A stretch of DNA of 64,000 nucleotides from Cherax quadricarinatus (GCF_038502225.1 NC_091293.1:10138753-10202752), one strand, 5' to 3'. Counted from the first letter of the stretch, positions 1-12,269 are shown. Made by a program: numbers and translations. Notes: generated by a model not told the origin, from the sequence alone.

Positions 1-1227
1 ACACACACACACAGTGGGTGCAGAATTGGGTGACAAGGCTCCGAGAACCTTAGTGTTTTTAAGCTGTGCAGTAACTGCTAGCAGTAATCAGTGGTAGTGA
101 CAACGTCAGGGAACAATCCTACGAGTGATAACTAAAGTTATTAGTTAAAAAAAGTCGAGAGGAAGCCTGAAATCATTAATATTTCAAAGGGCCAAACCGT
201 TAGTGGCTAGTAGGCACCTGTTGCCACACAGATTCAAATATACAAAGATCAAAGTGAGTGTGGAAGCGGGTGTTCAAGAATTACCAGCGTTTGGATAACA
301 AGTGAAATGTGGGGCACTATACAGTGAGAGGGAAAACGTTAATAAGCAAAAGGAGAAAGGAAAAATAAAACATATAATAAGGGGAAAGTAGCAGAGTAGG
401 CCTGCTGAAGCAGTGATGTCACAACAAGTGGCATGCCATTATTCAAATAAAGTGAAGTGTTTATAATGAGAAGTGTATAATACTATCATAAGTGGAAAGT
501 GAAATCACGTGAGGAACGTGGGATGTATGAGCATATATGGTTATAAATATCATGGGCGAAGGATCTCCAAAATAGTGATAGAAGGCCTATGTATGACGAC
601 TACGTCATCAGCATCTGGCAGCCTGTCACCGCACCGCTGCCAGTGCAAGTATTACTCACCTACTGTGGTTGCAAGTTGTCACATTCTGGTCTCTGGATCA
701 CTGTTAGATACTGGACACTCACTCCTGCAAGCTATTACCAGAATTAGGATAGAATAGCATAGATAAGGTGAAGATAATGTTGACGAGAGTGTGAGGTGTA
801 GAGCAGACTAGCGAGGGGTAGCCTAGGGGTAACGTAGTGTTACTACCAGTAGTTATTAGCAGTATGAATACTTAGGAAGCTAGGAAGTCCTCTCTCAATG
901 TGAGCAAGGATTAGGATAATAACCAGCAGTAACTGATACTTAAATCCAGAAAGGGCAATAAGTGGAGAGAGTAGCATTAATAGGAAAGACAACTGGGACT
1001 AAATATGAGCCAACACGACAGAGAGGCATAACAGATCTTTCAACCACAACAACCCCTCCCCTACCCCCCTAACCATCTCTCCCTCACACACATACACACA
1101 CACACACAGAGAAGGGTAGACACTTATAGAACCTTTAGACCCTAGTACCAATTTCCGCCAAACACACGAACACACACACATATGCACACATATACACACA
1201 CCTCTACTAGGCGAATACACAAGCACA
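1..1227. other. Unassigned AT-rich and AC-rich stretch
   Basis: No convincing gene is seen. Bases 1-13 are an (AC)n tract and about 1080-1227 is AC-rich simple sequence leading into the first CR1-A copy. Other CR1-A copies start directly at an (AC)n tract, so 14-1075 could be the 5' untranslated part of such an element, but I cannot match it to a coding copy. Confidence 0.4.
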
Positions 1228-2696
1228 CACACACACATCCCTTGAAACTGGGCAACTACCTGAGAAATGGAAGACAGCTAATGTAGTCCCCATATTTAAG
1301 AAAGGAAACAGAAACGAGGCACTAAACTACAGACCTGTGTCTCTGACATGTATTGTGTGCAAAGTCATGGAGAAGATTATCAGGAGGAGAGTGGTCGAAC
1401 ACCTGGAAAGGAACAAGATTATAAATGAAAACCAGCATGGGTTCATGGAAGGCAAATCTTGTATCACAAACCTCCTGGAGTTTAATGACAAGGTAACAGA
1501 AGTAAGACACGAGAGAGAGGGGTGGGTAGATTGCGTTTTCCTAGACTGCAGGAAGGCTTTTGACACAGTTCCCCACAAGAGATTAGTGCAGAAGCTGGAG
1601 GATCAGGCGCATGTAAATGGGAGGGCACTGCAATGGATAAGGGAATACCTGACAGGGAGGCAGCAACGAGTCATGGTACGTGAAGAGGTATCACAGTGGG
1701 TGCCTGTTACGAGCGGGGTCCCACAGGGGTCAGTTCTAGGACCAGTGCTATTTTTGATATATGTGAACGTCATGGTGGAAGGAATAGACTCTGAAGTGTC
1801 CCTGTTCGCAGATGACGTGAAGTTGATGAGAAGAATTAAATCGGACGAGGATGAGGCAGGACTGCAAAGAGACCTGGACAGGCTGGACATGTGGTCCAGT
1901 AACTGGCTTCACGAATTCAATCCAGCCAAATGCAAAGTCATGAAGATTGGGGAGGGGCAAAGAAGACCTCAGACAGAGTATAGGCTAGGTGGACAAAGAC
2001 TACAGACCTCACTCAGGGAGAAAGACCTTGGGGTGACCATGACACCGAGCACATCACCGGAGGCACACATCAACCAAATAACCGCTGCAGCATACGGGCG
2101 CCTGGCAAACCTGAGAATAGCGTTCCGATACCTCAATAAGGAATCGTTCAAGACACTGTACACTGTGTATGTTAGGCCCATACTGGAGTATGCAGCACAA
2201 GTCTGGAACCCACACCTGGTCAAGCACGTCAAGAAGTTAGAGAAAGTACAAAGGTTTGCAACAAGGCTAGTCCCAGAGCTCAAGGGAATGTCGTACGAGG
2301 AAAGGTTAAGGGAAATCGGACTGACGACACTGGAGGACAGAAGGGTCAGGGGAGACGTGATAACGACATACAAGATACTGCGGGGAATAGACAAGGTGGA
2401 CAGAGATAGGATGTTCCAGAGAGGGGACACAGGGACAAGGGGTCACAATGGAAGCTGAAGACTCAGACGAGTCACAGGGACTTTAGAAAGTATTTCTTCA
2501 GTCATAGAGTTGTCAGCAAGTGGAATAGCCTAGCAAGTGAAGTAGTGGAGGCAGGGACCATACATAGTTTTAAGAAGAGGTATGACAAAGCTCAGGAAGC
2601 AGAGAGGGAGAGGACCTAGTAGCGATCAGTGAAGAGGAGGGGCCAGGAGCTGAGTCTCGACCCCTGCAACCACAATTAGGTGAGTACAATTAGGTG

Positions 2697-2700
<4 letters not shown>
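1228..2700 (+). mobile_element. CR1-type non-LTR retrotransposon, family 'CR1-A', copy 1 (5' truncated)
   Basis: The copy begins inside the reverse transcriptase, directly after an AC-rich tract. It keeps the end of the RT, a short 3' UTR and the family's 3' end, a duplicated motif AGGTGAGTAC (two copies, 2678-2700) followed by (AC)n. The same tail is seen in the other CR1-A copies of this window. Confidence 0.85.
1229..2458 (+). pseudogene. CR1-A reverse transcriptase fragment
   Basis: This is the RT half of a CR1-type ORF2 protein. Visible motifs are NYRPVSLT, KAFDTVPH (first catalytic Asp), [14 protein letters not shown] and FADDVK (catalytic Asp pair), followed by the conserved C-terminal thumb-like region. 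An open frame enters from 1229, so the GTG at 1337 is not a real start. Compared with copy 2, one base is lost near 2448 and the frame ends at 2458, while homology continues in another frame to about 2620. It is a dead 5'-truncated copy. Confidence 0.85.

Positions 2701-2736
<36 letters not shown>
2701..2736. repeat. (AC)n tail/junction between CR1-A copies 1 and 2
   Basis: An uninterrupted AC dinucleotide tract follows the 3' motif of copy 1. The 5' end of copy 2 starts immediately after it. Confidence 0.95.
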
Positions 2737-2737
<1 letters not shown>

Positions 2738-5700
2738 CTGAGGGAGAGGACAAAAAAGCGAAAGGAGCTAGGAAAAGAGACAAGGATGGAACCAGCAGAG
2801 GTCAGTCAGAGCAGAACAGAACAGCAAGGGCAAGCACACACACAACTATTCTCAGAACCATACAACCTATCACACCATCCCAACACACACTACAATCCAT
2901 ACCCACAGCCTCCACCCAAAACCGAGCTATAGAATCCCACAGTATGCCACCAGGTCTCCCACCCTCACAGGCCCCACAAACCAGTGTTGGAAAGGAAACT
3001 GAAGGTATGGTACACAAACGCTGATGGTATAACAAATAAGTGGGAGGAGTGGCTTGAAAGAGTCAAAGAGGCATCACAGGACATCATAGCTCTCACAGAA
3101 ACCAAGCTTACAGGTATGATAACAGATGCCATCTTTCCAATGGGATACCAAATCCTGAGGAAAGACAGAGGGAACAGGGAGGGTGGAGGAGTGGCATTGC
3201 TGATCAAAAATCGCTGGAATTTTGATGAGCTGGAGAGAGGAGACAGCGGAGAAGAAAGTGATTACATAGCAGGAACGCTTCACTCTGGAGGTCCCAAGGT
3301 GGTAATAGCAGTGATGTATAACCCACCACAGAACAGCAGGAGGCCACGGCAAGAGTACGAAGAGAGCAATAGAGCGATGGTTGACACACTGGCTAGAGTG
3401 GCCAGAAGAGCTCATACATGCAGGGCAAAGCTCCTGATCATGGGTGACTTTAACCACAAGGAGATCGATTGGGAGAACTTGGATCCGCATGGGGGCCAAG
3501 ATACATGGAGGGCTAAGATGATGGAGGTGGTACTGGAAAACTTCATGTACCAACACGTAAGGGACACTACAAGAGAGAGAGGAGAGGATGAACCAGCAAG
3601 GCTAGACTTAGTATTCACCTTGAGTAGTGCAGATATCGAGGACATCACATATGAAAGACCCCTTGGGGGCAGTGACCATGTGGTTCTATGCTTCGAATAC
3701 ACAGTAGAGCTACAAGTGGAGGAAGAAGCAGGAAGGCCTGGACGAATGAAGCCAAACTACAAGAAAGGGGACTACACAGGAATGAGGAACTTCCTGAACG
3801 GGGTTCAGTGGGACAGAGAACTGGCAGGGAAGCCAGTTAATGAGATGATGGAATATGTAGCAACAAAATGCAAGGAGGCTGAGGAGAGGTTTGTACCCAA
3901 GGGTAACAGGAATAATGAAAAAGCCAGGATGAGCCCATGGTTTACCCAAAGGTGCAGGGAGGCAAAAACCAAGTGTGCTAGGGAATGGAAGAAATATAGA
4001 AGGCAAAGGACCCAGGAGAATAAGGAGAGCAGTCGTAGAGCCAGAAACGAATATGCACAGATAAGAAGGGAGGCCCAAAGACAATATGAAAATGACATAG
4101 CAGCGAAAGCCAAATCTGACCCGAAACTGTTGTACAGCCACATCAGGAGGAAAAAAACAGTCAAGGACCAGGTAATCAGGCTAAGGAAGGAAGGAGGAGA
4201 GACAACAAGAAATGACCGTGAAGTATGTGAGGAACTCAACAAGAGATTCAAAGTAGTGTTCACAGAGGAGACAGAAAGGGCTCCAGAAAGACGGAGAGGT
4301 GGTGCACACCACCATGTGCTGGACACAGTGCACACAACCGAGGAAGAAGTGAAGAGGCTTCTGAGTGAGCTAGATACCTCAAAGGCAATGGGGCCAGATA
4401 ACATCTCCCCATGGGTATTGAGAGAGGGAGCAGAGGCGCTATGTGTACCCCTAACAACACTATTCAATATATCTACCGAAACAGGGAGATTGCCTGAGGC
4501 ACGGAAGACAGCAAATGTAGTCCCAATCTTTAAAAAAGGGGACAGACATGAAGCATTAAACTACAAACCAGTGTCACTGACATGTATAGTATGCAAAATC
4601 ATGGAGAAGATTATCAGGAGAAGAGTGGTGGAACACCTAGAAAGGAATGATCTCATCAACAGCAGCCAACATTGTTTCAGGGACGGGAAATCCTGTGTCA
4701 CAAACCTACTGGAGTTCTATGACATGGTGACAGCAGTAAGAGAAGAGAGAGAGGGGTGGGTGGATTGCATATTCTTGGACTGCAAGAAGGCGTTTGACAC
4801 AGTTCCACACAAGAGATTGGTGCAAAAACTGGAGGACCAAGCAGGGATAACAGGGAAGGCACTACAGTGGATCAGGGAATACTTGTCAGGAAGACAGCAG
4901 CGAGTCATGGTACGTGGCGAGGTGTCAGAGTGGGCACCTGTGACCAGCGGGGTCCCACAGGGGTCAGTCCTAGGACCAGTGCTGTTTCTGGTATTTGTGA
5001 ACGACATGACGGAAGGAATAGACTCCGAGGTGTCCCTGTTTGCAGATGACGTGAAGTTGATGAGAAGAATTCACTCGATCGAAGACCAGGCAGAACTACA
5101 AAGGGATCTGGACAGGCTGCAGACCTGGTCCAGCAATTGGCTCCTGGAGTTCAGTCCCACCAAGTGCAAAGTCCTGAAGATTGGGGAAGGGCAAAGAAGA
5201 CCGCAGACGGAGTACAGTCTAGAGGGCCAGAGACTACAAACCTCACTCAAGGAAAAAGATCTTGGGTAGAGTATAACACCAGGCACATCTCCTGAAGCGC
5301 ACATCAATCAAATAACTGCTGCAGCATATGGGCGCCTAGCGAACCTCAGAACAGCATTCCGACATCTTAATAAGGAATCATTCAGGACCCTGTACACCGT
5401 GTACGTTAGGCCCATATTGGAGTATGCGGCACCAGTTTGGAACCCACACCTAGCCAAGCACGTAAAGAAACTAGAGAAAGTGCAAAGGTTTGCAACAAGA
5501 CTAGTCCCAGAGCTAAGAGGTATGTCCTACGAGGAGAGGTTAAGGGAAATCAACCTGACGACACTGGAGGACAGGAGAGATAGGGGGAACATGATAACGA
5601 CATACAAAATACTGAGAGGAATTGGCAAGGTGGACAAAGACAGGATGTTCCAGAGATTGGACACAGTAACAAGGGGACACAGTTGGAAGTTGAAGACACA

Positions 5701-5932
5701 GATGAATCACAGGGATGTTAGGAAGTATTTCTTCAGCCACAGAGTAGTCAGTAAGTGGAATAGTTTGGGAAGCGATGTAGTGGAGGCAGGATCCATACAT
5801 AGCTTTAAGCAGAGGTATGATAAAGCTCACGGTTCAGAGAAAGTGACCTAGTAGCGATCAGTGAAGAGGCGGGGCCAGGAGCTCGGACTCGACCCCCGCA
5901 ACCTCAACTAGGTGAGTACAACTAGGTGAGTA
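2737..5932 (+). mobile_element. CR1-A copy 2, near full length
   Basis: The longest CR1-A copy. It has a 5' part (2737-2983) that is also readable in copy 4, a long endonuclease-RT frame, a short 3' UTR and two tandem AGGTGAGTAC motifs (5911-5932), then (AC)n. It lies head to tail with copy 1, separated only by the AC tract. Confidence 0.88.
2984..5851 (+). pseudogene. CR1-A ORF2: APE endonuclease plus reverse transcriptase, one nonsense codon
   Basis: About 956 codons encode the protein that would nick target DNA and reverse transcribe the element's RNA. The N-terminal third is an APE-type endonuclease (TETKLTG, MGDFNHKEIDW, LDLVF, GGSDHVV). A basic linker follows, then the RT ([28 protein letters not shown]) and the C-terminal region. 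The only break I see is an in-frame TAG at 5267-5269, where copies 1 and 3 read GTG. The same frame then stays open to 5851. The start is uncertain: the GTG at 2984 is only where the frame meets a start-like codon, and sequence upstream is also open. This is the best-preserved copy and therefore probably the youngest. Confidence 0.85.
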
Positions 5933-5974
5933 CACACACACACATATATATATATATATAAATATATGTGTGTG

Positions 5975-6070
<96 letters not shown>

Positions 6071-6077
6071 TGTGTGT

Positions 6078-6156
<79 letters not shown>
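5933..6156. repeat. (AC)n followed by long (TA)n microsatellite
   Basis: A short AC tract passes into about 200 bases of almost pure TA, interrupted near 6066-6080. The TA part is self-complementary and can extrude as a cruciform. Long apparent reading frames here are meaningless alternating codons. Confidence 0.95.
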
Positions 6157-6158
<2 letters not shown>

Positions 6159-6376
6159 CATGTGCATTGAAAATGATTGATGAATGTTAATGATTAATAA
6201 AGAAGCAGGAACTTTGGTGTCTTTCCTTAGTTTTTCTTTACAAGAATTAACTGTAATTAAAGACTGAAGATCGATCACTCTGACACCTTTGAAATTATTG
6301 GACTTTCAAGTGAAAAGTACCAGTCCAGTGATTTTTGGAATTCGTGAAATTTTAAAGCAATAAATACTGGGCTGGG
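6157..6376. other. Unique AT-rich stretch, nothing recognised
   Basis: About 220 bases without coding potential or recognisable repeat. It leads into the 30-bp array. Confidence 0.5.
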
Positions 6377-6557
6377 AGTGAGTGGTTCTGTAAGCAGGCT
6401 TCGAGGGTGGAATGCCACTGTAAGAAGACTGCGAGGGTGGAATGGCACTGTAATCAGGCTGGGAGGGTGGAGTGGCACTGTAAGCAGGCTGAAAGGGTGG
6501 AGTGGCACTGTAAGAAGGCTAGGAGGGTGGAATGGCACTGTAAGCAGGCTGGGAGGG
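6377..6557. repeat. 30-bp minisatellite, cut off by an assembly gap
   Basis: Six imperfect copies of a 30-base unit (core GGGAGGGTGGAATGGCACTG) run into the N tract, so the true array length is unknown. Confidence 0.85.
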
Positions 6558-6657
6558 NNNNNNNNNNNNNNNNNNNNNNNNNNNNNNNNNNNNNNNNNNN
6601 NNNNNNNNNNNNNNNNNNNNNNNNNNNNNNNNNNNNNNNNNNNNNNNNNNNNNNNNN
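6558..6657. other. Assembly gap (100 N)
   Basis: Exactly 100 N, the usual placeholder for a gap of unknown size. It falls between the 30-bp array and the 3' part of CR1-A copy 3, whose tail is therefore not visible. Confidence 0.99.
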
Positions 6658-8855
6658 CCCTTCTGTCCTCCAATGTCGTCAGTCCGATTTCCCTTAACCT
6701 TTCCTCGTACGACATTCCCTTGAGCTCTGGGACTAGCCTTGTTGCAAACCTTTGTACTTTCTCTAACTTATTGACGTGCTTGACCAGGTGTGGGTTCCAG
6801 ACTGGTGCTGCATACTCCAGTATGGGCCTAACATACACAGTGTACAGTGTCTTGAACGATTCCTTATTAAGGTATCGGAACGCTATTCTCAGGTTTGCCA
6901 GGCGCCCGTATGCTGCAGCGGTTATTTGGTTGATGTGTGCCTCCGGTGATGTGCTCGGTGTTATGGTCACCCCAAGGTCTTTCTCCCTGAGTGAGGTCTG
7001 TAGTCTTTGTCCACCTAGCCTATACTCTGTCTGCGGTCTTCTTTGCCCCTCCCCAATCTTCATGACTTTGCATTTGGCTGGATTGAATTCGAGAAGCCAG
7101 TTGCTGGACCACATGTCCAGCCTGTCCAGGTCTCTTTGCAGTCCTGCCTCATCCTCGTCCAATTTAATTCTTCTCATCAACTTCACGTCATCTGCGAACA
7201 GGGACACTTCAGAGTCTATTCCTTCCATCATGTCGTTCACATATATCAAAAATAGCACTGGTCCTAGAACTGACCCCTGTGGGACCCCGCTCGTAACAGG
7301 CGCCCACTGTGATACCTCTTCACGTACCATGACTCGTTGCTGCCTCCCTGTCATGTATTCCCTTATCCATTGCAGTGCCCTCCCTTTTACGTGCGCCTGA
7401 TCCTCCAGCTTCTGCACTAATCTCTTGTGGGGAACTGTGTCAAAGGCCTTCCTGCAGTCTAGGAAAACGCAATCTACCCACCCCTCTCTCTCGTGTCTTA
7501 CTTCTGTTACCTTGTCATAAAACTCCAGGAGGTTTGTGATACAAGATTTGCCTTCCATGAACCCATGCTGGTTTTCATTTATAATCTTGTTCCTTTCCAG
7601 GTGTTCGACCACTCTCCTCCTGATAATCTTCTCCATGACTTTGCACACAATACATGTCAGAGACACAGGTCTGTAGTTTAGTGCCTCGTTTCTGTTTCCT
7701 TTCTTAAATATGGGGACTACATTAGCTGTCTTCCATTTCTCAGGTAGTTGCCCAGTTTCAAGGGATGTGTTGAAGATTGTGGTTAGAGGCACGCACAGCA
7801 TCTCTGCTCCTTCTCTAAGGACCCATGGGGAGATGTTGTCCGGTCCCATCGCCTTTGAGGTGTCAAGGTCACTTAAGAGCTTCTTCACCTCCTCCTCAGT
7901 TGTTCGTATGTCATCCAACACTTGTTGGTATATTCCCTCTTGATGTTCCTTTCTGTGCTGTCTTCCCACAGCCCTTCCTGTCTCTACTGTAAAAACTTCC
8001 TTAAATCTCCTGTTCAGCTCCTCACATACCTCCTGATCATTTCTTGTGAGTTCTCCACCTTCTGTCCTTAATCTGATCACCTGGTCTTTGACTGTTGTCT
8101 TCCTCCTGATGTGGCTATACAACAGTTTCGGGTCAGTCTTGATTCTCGATGCTATGTCATTTTCATACTGTCGCTGGGCCTCCCTCCTTACCTGTGCGTA
8201 CTCATTCCTGGCTCTGCGACTGATCTCCCTATTTTCGTGTGTTCTCTGCCTTCTGTACTTTTTCCATTCTCTATTGCATTTTGTTTTTGCCTCCTTACAA
8301 CGTCGGGTAAACCAGGGGCTCGTTCTGGTCTTCCCGTTGTTACTGTTGCCCTTGGGAATAAACCTTTCCACTGCCTCCTTGCATTTTGTTGTTACATATT
8401 CCATCATTTCATTTGCTGGCTTTCCTGCCAGTTCTCTGTCCCACTGGACCTCCCGCAGGAAGTTCTTCAACCCTATGTAGTCCCCTCTTTTATAGTCAGG
8501 CTTTTCCCATTCAACTCCTGTTATTCTCTCCACTTGCAGCTCTACTATGTATTCAAAGCACAGAACCACGTGGTCGCTAGCTCCTAGGGGACTCTCATAC
8601 TTGATATCCTCAATATCTGAGCTGCCCCGGGTGAACACAAGGTCCAATCTTGCTGGTTCATCCTCCCCTCTCACTCTGGTAGTGTCCTTAACATGTTGGT
8701 GCATGAGGTTTTCCAGCACCACGTCCAACATCCTGGCTCTCCATGTTTCGGGAACCCCATGTGGCTCCAGGTTTTTCCAGTCAATCTCCCTGTGGTTGAA
8801 ATCCCCCATAACCAGCAACTTTGCTCTGCTGGAGTGAGCTCTTCTTGCCACCTCA

Positions 8856-8860
<5 letters not shown>
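6658..8860 (-). mobile_element. CR1-A copy 3 (minus strand, 5' truncated, 3' end lost in the gap)
   Basis: Reads leftward from a (TG)n tract at 8861 (AC on its own strand) through endonuclease and RT to the assembly gap. The 5' truncation point lies directly at the dinucleotide tract. Confidence 0.87.
6659..8860 (-). CDS. CR1-A ORF2 fragment: endonuclease and RT, open throughout
   Basis: About 734 codons without a stop. They begin within the APE endonuclease just before VMGDFNHREIDW and run through the linker and RT ([28 protein letters not shown]) to LTTLEDRR at the gap. The N-terminal third of the endonuclease is missing by 5' truncation, so the copy cannot be autonomous. Continuing the frame through the N tract into the 30-bp array, or into the AC tract at its start, gives an artificial fusion. 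The uninterrupted frame suggests a recent insertion. Confidence 0.82.

Positions 8861-8940
<80 letters not shown>
8861..8940. repeat. (TG)n between CR1-A copies 3 and 4
   Basis: Pure TG tract of 80 bases. It is AC on the minus strand, which is the strand of both flanking copies. Confidence 0.95.
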
Positions 8941-8944
<4 letters not shown>

Positions 8945-9070
8945 CACCTAGTTGTACTCACCTAGTTGAAGTTGCAGGGGTCGAGTCCAAGTTCTTGGCC
9001 CCGCCTCTTCACTGGTCGCCACTAGGTCACTCTCCCTGAACCGTGAGCTTTATCATACCTCTGCTTAAAG

Positions 9071-11704
9071 CTATGTATGGATCCTGCCTCCATTACATCG
9101 CTTCCCAAACCATTTAACCTTCCTGACTACTCTGTGGCTGAAGAGATACTTCCTAACATCCCTGTGATTCATCTGTGTCTTCAACTTCCAACTGTGTCCC
9201 CTTGTTGCTGTGTCCCATCTCTGGAACATCCTGTCTTTGTCCACCTTGCCAATTCCTCTCAGTATTTTGTATGTCCTTATCATGTCCCCCCTATCTCTCC
9301 TGTCCTCCAGTGTCGTCAGGTTGATTTCCCTTAACCTCTCCTCGTAGGACATACCTCTTAGCTCTGGGACTAGTTTTGTTTCAAATCTTTGCAATTTCTC
9401 TAGTTTCTTTACGTGCTTGGCTAGGTGTGGGTTCCAAGCTGATGCCGAACACTCCAATATGGGCCTAACGTACATGGTGTACAGGGATGTCGGAATGCTG
9501 TTCTGAGGTTTGCTAGGCGCCCATATGCTGCAGCAGTTATTTGGTTGATGTGTACTTCAGGAGATGTGCCTAGTGTTATACTCACCCCAAGATCTTTTTC
9601 CTTGAGTAAGGTTTGTAGTCTCTGGCCCCCAAGACTGTACTCCATCTGCAGTCTTCTTTGCCCTTCCCCAATCTTCATGACTTTGCACTTGGTGGGGTTA
9701 AACTCAAGGAGCCAACTGCTGGACCAGGTCTGCAGCCTGTCCAGATCCCTTTGTAGTTCTGCCTGGCCTTCGATCGAATGAATTCTTCTCATCAACTTCA
9801 CGTCATCTGCAAACAGGGACACCTTAGAGTCTATTCCTTCCGTCATGTCGTTCACAAATACCACACATAGCACTGGTCCTAGGACTGACCCCTGTGAGAC
9901 CCGCTGGTCACAAGTGCCCACTCTGACACCTCGCCACGTACCATGACTCGCTGCTGTCTTCCTGACAAGTATTCCCTGATCCATTGTAGTGCCTTCCCTG
10001 TTATCCCTGCTTGGTCCTCCAGTTTTTGCACTAATCTCTTGTGTGGAACTGTGTCAAACGCCTTCTTGCCCTCCAAGAAAATGCAATCCACGCATCCCTC
10101 TCTCTCTTGTCTTACTGCTGTCACCATGTCATAGAACTCCAGTAGGTTTGTGACACAGGATTTCCCGTCCCTGAAACCATGCTGGCTGCTGTTGATGAGA
10201 TCATTCCTTTCTAGGTGTTCCACCACTCTTCTCCTGATAATCTTATCTATGACTTTGCATACTATACATGTCAGTGGCACTGGTCTGTAGTTTAGTGCTT
10301 CATGTCTGTCTCCTTTTTCAAAGATTGGGACTACATTTGCTGTCTTCCATGCCTCAGGCAATCTCCCTGTTTCGATAGATGTATTGAATATTGTTGTTAG
10401 GGGTACATATAGCACCTCTGCTCCCTCTCTCAGGACCCATGGAGAGATGTTATCAGGCCCCATTGCCTTTGAGGTATCTAGCTCACTCAGAAGCCTCTTA
10501 GCCTCTTCACTTCTTCCTCGGTTGTGTGTACTGTGTCCAGCACTTGGTGGTGTGCCCCACCTCTCCGTCTTTCTGGAGCCCCTTCTGTCTCCTCTGTTAA
10601 CACTTCTTTGAATCTCTTGTTGAGTTTCTCACATACTTCACGGTCATTTCTTGTTGTCTCTCCTCCTTCCTTCCTTAGCCTGATTACCTGGTCCTTGACT
10701 GTTGTTTTCCTCCTGATGTGGCTGTATAACAGTTTCGGGTCAGATTTGGCTTTCACTGCTATGTCGTTTTCATATTGTCGTTTCTGTGCATATTCATTTC
10801 TGGCTCCACGTCTGCTCTCCTTATTCTCCTGGGTCCTTTGCCTTCTATATTTCTTACATTCCCTAGCACACTTGGTTTTGGACTCCCTGCACCTTTGGGT
10901 GAACCATGGGCTCATCCTGGCTTTTACATTATTCCTGTTACCCTTGGGTACAAACCTCTCCTCAGCCTCCTTGCACATTGTTGCTACATATTCCATCATC
11001 TCATTATCTGGCTTTCCTGCCAGTTCTTTGTAGCACTTAACCCCGTGCAGGAAATTCCTCATTCCCGTGTAGTCCCCTTTCTTGTAGTTTGGCGTCATTC
11101 GTTCTGGCCTTCCTGCTTCCCCCTCCACTTGTAGCTCTTCTGTGTATTCGAAGCTTAAAACCACATGATCGTTGGCCCCAAGAGGTCTTTCATATGTGAT
11201 GTCCTCAACATCTGCACTACTCAAGGTGAATACTAAGTCCAGTCTTGCTGGTTCATCCTCTCCTCTCTCTCTTGCAGGGTCCCTTACGTGTTGGTACATG
11301 AAGTTTTCCAGCACCACCTCCATCATCTTAGCCCTCCATGTATCTTGTCCCCCATGTGGCTCCAAGTTCTCTCAATCGATCTCCTTGTGGTTAAAGTCAC
11401 CCATGATCAGGAGCTTTGCCCTCCATGAATGAGCTTTTCTGGCCACTGCAGCCGGTGTGTCAACCATTGCTCTATTGCTCTCGTCATACTCTTGCCTTGG
11501 CCTCCTGCTGTTCTGTGGTGGGTTATACATCACTGCAATTACCATCTTGGGACCTCCAGAGTGAAGCGTTCCCACTGTGTAATCACTTGCTTCTCCGCTG
11601 TCTCCTCTCTCCAGCTCTTCAAAATTCCATCGGTTTTTGATCAGCAGTGCCAAGCTTACAGGTATGATAACAGATGCCATCTTTCCAATGGCATCTGTTA
11701 TCAT
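9071..11704 (-). pseudogene. CR1-A ORF2 remnant with several frameshifts
   Basis: Endonuclease pieces lie at 11704-11372 and 11365-10487 and RT pieces at 10463-9879, 9984-9421 and 9475-9071. They overlap or change frame at each joint, so at least four frame breaks are present. MGDFNHKEID, KAFDTVPH and FADDVK are still readable, but the VPQG segment is split by a deletion near 9898. Part of the endonuclease is replaced by a perfect inverted repeat (see 11650-11718). Confidence 0.8.
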
Positions 11705-11718
11705 ACCTGTAAGCTTGG
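11650..11718. repeat. Perfect 31-bp inverted repeat inside CR1-A copy 4
   Basis: Arms 11650-11680 and 11688-11718 are exact reverse complements with a 7-base loop. Copy 2 has this stretch once only (about 3101-3141, the TETKLTG region). In copy 4 it is followed by its own inverted copy in place of the next part of the endonuclease. Confidence 0.95.
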
Positions 11719-11902
11719 TTTTTGTGAGAGCTATAATGTCCGGTGATGCCTCTTTTATTCTTTCGTGCTACTCCTCCCACTTATTTTTTATTTCATCAGC
11801 GTTTGTGTACCATACCTTCAGTTTTCTTCCTAACACTGTTGTTTGGGGCGCCTGTGTGGGTGGGAGACTTGGTAGCTTACTGTGGGATTCTATAGCTGGG
11901 TG

Positions 11903-12195
11903 TTAGGTGGAAGCTGTGGGTATGGATTGTAGTTTGTGTTGGGATGGCGTGATAGGTTGTGGGGTTCTGAGGATAGTTGTGTGTGTACTTGCCCTTTCTG
12001 CACTGTTCTGCTCTGATTGACCTCTGCTGGTTCCATCCTTGTCTCCTTTCCTAGCTCCTATCGCTTTTTTGTTCTCTCCTTCAGCTACTGTCGTTCTGTT
12101 TGTGTTCTGTCTCTGTCTAGGAACACCCTCTTCTACTCTTCCAAGTATTTCAACCGTAGTTTCTCTTGGAGTTTCCTGTTCCGCAATGTTTCTGT

Positions 12196-12198
<3 letters not shown>
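11903..12198 (-). pseudogene. CR1-A 5' coding region remnant
   Basis: A charged, Gln/Thr-rich stretch homologous to the part of copy 2 just before its endonuclease frame. In copy 4 a stop codon sits where copy 2 has CAA, so the two parts may originally have been one long frame. No domain is recognisable. The frame appears to continue into the AC tract only because that tract has no stops. Confidence 0.5.
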
Positions 12199-12264
<66 letters not shown>

Positions 12265-12269
12265 GTGCG

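Larger units (their letters stand above)
8941..12198 (-). mobile_element. CR1-A copy 4 (minus strand, decayed)
   Basis: The 3' end (TACTCACCTAGTTG, twice at 8941-8968) lies at the left and the 5' end at the (TG)n tract starting at 12199. It includes a 5' region homologous to 2750-2980 of copy 2. The ORF2 region is broken in several frames. Confidence 0.85.

Noticed and set aside
509..757. 82-codon frame near the left edge
   Set aside because: No domain, no homology I recognise and no splice context; the length is expected by chance.
5966..6190. Three Tyr-Ile repeat frames
   Set aside because: Translations of the TA microsatellite.
6275..8947. 890-codon protein joining a Pro/Leu-rich tail to an RT
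   Set aside because: The frame crosses 100 N and reads a 30-bp minisatellite and an AC tract at its ends; only 6659-8860 is real coding homology.
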